Below, one piece after another: positions 5,588-6,538 of a DNA stretch of 6,538 nt (the stretch's first letter is position 1; each line of letters begins with the position of its first letter). A model generated the notes under the pieces. It saw nothing but the letters and a program-made list of their open reading frames with translations. It searched no databases and had not been told where the DNA came from. The DNA lies in the NCBI GenBank assembly GCA_002712645.1, contig PAUH01000013.1:33677-40214 (forward strand), given 5' to 3'. The translations under genes were made by a program, and so were the position numbers. This DNA comes from Methanobacteriota archaeon (GTDB lineage: Archaea; Thermoplasmatota; Poseidoniia; Poseidoniales; Thalassarchaeaceae).

Positions 5588-6538
5588 TCAGTTAGTGGCT
5601 AGCGAGATCAATACAGTCTGCTTTCTTGTCCTTCTGACGTTGAAGCCACCATCTATCAACATCTGCTCGACTATATCCAACACTCTCTGTGTAACATCTA
5701 GTTGCACCCCCCAGTAAGCAACTTCCCCTTCAGAATTCCCCGAGAAAAGGTAATCGCCGTCATTACTGAACCTAACATCGTTAATTCTTCCTCTGTTGCC
5801 TCTCAGCGTCTTACGCTCAATGAAAGAATCTATGTCCCATATTCTAATCGTGTTATCTTTCGAACCGCTTGCTAGAAGCGTTCTGTCAGGTGAGATAGAA
5901 AGGGAATACACTTCTCCAGAGTGCCCGGAAAATGTTCCAGTGATTTCGCGCTCATGGGTATTCCATTGATGTATAAGCTTGTGATCAAATGCAACCAATA
6001 CTGACCGATCGTCATCAAGCATCACAAGAGAATTGATTGGTTTCCCGAACTCAGATGAGCCGGCGATGTGAGTTGGATCGGGTAATTTCCAGACATTTAC
6101 TGAGCCATCTTCCCCCCCAGTAGCAAAAGTATTGCCTGTGGGGGAGAATGACAATGCAGTCACGGCGCCCTCATGTGCTCTGAACTCAGCATGCGTTTCT
6201 AGAGTCTGTATATCGGTTAATCTAACGTTTCCATTGTAGAGGCCGGAAGCCATCATCGACCCATCTGGATGGATAGCTACGCTGAGTACTCCAAACCCGC
6301 CTAGATCTAATGTTTGGATAAGTTCGCCATCGGAAGTGCTCCACATTTGGACTGTTTTATCTAGCGAGCCACAAGCGAGCAAGGACCTATCCGGCGTTGT
6401 TACTAATTGGCCTTTGTATGCAGTCTGGTCGAGTGTTTTCACAACGGTATCATCGAGGGGGTTCCAGAAATGTATCCTTTGATCCATACCGACTGAGGCA
6501 CAGATGGAATCATCGATGAAAGACACCGATGTGATGGG
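5588..6538 (-). CDS. WD40 repeat beta-propeller protein (5' partial)
   Basis: The frame is open to the right edge, and the residues just inside it (P-I-T-S-V-S-F) are the first strand of a WD repeat, so the true start lies outside the window; the GTG at 6524-6526 is an internal Val. About 316 residues are visible. Seven repeats end at W25, W66, L-T-D (about 107-109), W150, W192, W-D (234-235) and W276. Repeats 4 and 6 are the most canonical (G-H/A-H ... F/I-S-P ... A-S/T-G ... D-x-x-I/V-x-I/V-W). Seven blades would make one complete propeller, a platform for protein-protein contacts; more blades or another domain may precede it. The last 39 residues are not WD40 but a helix and strand ending in basic R-R-T-R-K and a hydrophobic strand. 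Binding partners cannot be told. No signal peptide is visible because the start is missing. Confidence 0.9.
   Translation of the reverse strand, partial: PITSVSFIDDSICASVGMDQRIHFWNPLDDTVVKTLDQTAYKGQLVTTPDRSLLACGSLDKTVQMWSTSDGELIQTLDLGGFGVLSVAIHPDGSMMASGLYNGNVRLTDIQTLETHAEFRAHEGAVTALSFSPTGNTFATGGEDGSVNVWKLPDPTHIAGSSEFGKPINSLVMLDDDRSVLVAFDHKLIHQWNTHEREITGTFSGHSGEVYSLSISPDRTLLASGSKDNTIRIWDIDSFIERKTLRGNRGRINDVRFSNDGDYLFSGNSEGEVAYWGVQLDVTQRVLDIVEQMLIDGGFNVRRTRKQTVLISLATN

Noticed and set aside
6524..6526. GTG near the right edge as the start of the WD40 gene
   Set aside because: The frame stays open upstream and encodes the beginning of the same WD repeat, so this codon is internal.

Overview
The window looks like chromosomal DNA from a marine planktonic archaeon, most likely a Poseidoniia-type (Marine Group II/III) euryarchaeon. 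This is an inference. The support is a lipobox protein with an acidic linker directly after the lipidated cysteine, a TATA-like box placed for an almost leaderless transcript, GGTGA-type ribosome binding sites, a T-tract terminator and very compact spacing. No rRNA or other phylogenetic marker is present. No tRNA, CRISPR array, insertion sequence or integrase was seen.

Layout from left to right. Positions 1-225 (+) hold the 3' end of a permease that looks like the major facilitator superfamily (MFS). It converges on, and overlaps by 18 bp, a run of five minus-strand genes. In transcription order these are: an 80-aa two-helix membrane protein (4925-5167), a 682-aa soluble protein of unknown family (2865-4913), a DUF4126 membrane protein (2231-2815), a 280-aa membrane protein of unknown family (1309-2151), and a 354-aa lipoprotein with two collagen-like tracts and a C-terminal cupredoxin-like domain (208-1272). 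The gaps are 11, 49, 79 and 36 bp with no clear terminator between them, so they may form one operon or two. A 146-bp divergent region carries a TATA-like box and a 10-bp direct repeat and separates this run from a small plus-strand membrane protein gene (5314-5586). That gene ends one base from the stop of a WD40 beta-propeller gene running in from the right edge (5588-6538, minus, 5' end missing).

The most notable item is the collagen-like lipoprotein. It reads as membrane anchor, beta module, Gly-X-Y rod, second beta module, second Gly-X-Y rod, and a copper-type cupredoxin tip. The second module and the tip resemble, from memory, pieces of marine phage tail-fibre proteins, so this may be a trimeric surface fibre or copper-protein display on an archaeal cell. 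Both collagen tracts are built of 36-bp tandem repeats, and one repeat has a single-base change that replaces an obligatory glycine with valine. The second notable item is the tightly coupled pair of the 80-aa membrane protein and the 682-aa protein. Neither could be assigned to a family, and together they are the best candidate here for an undescribed system.
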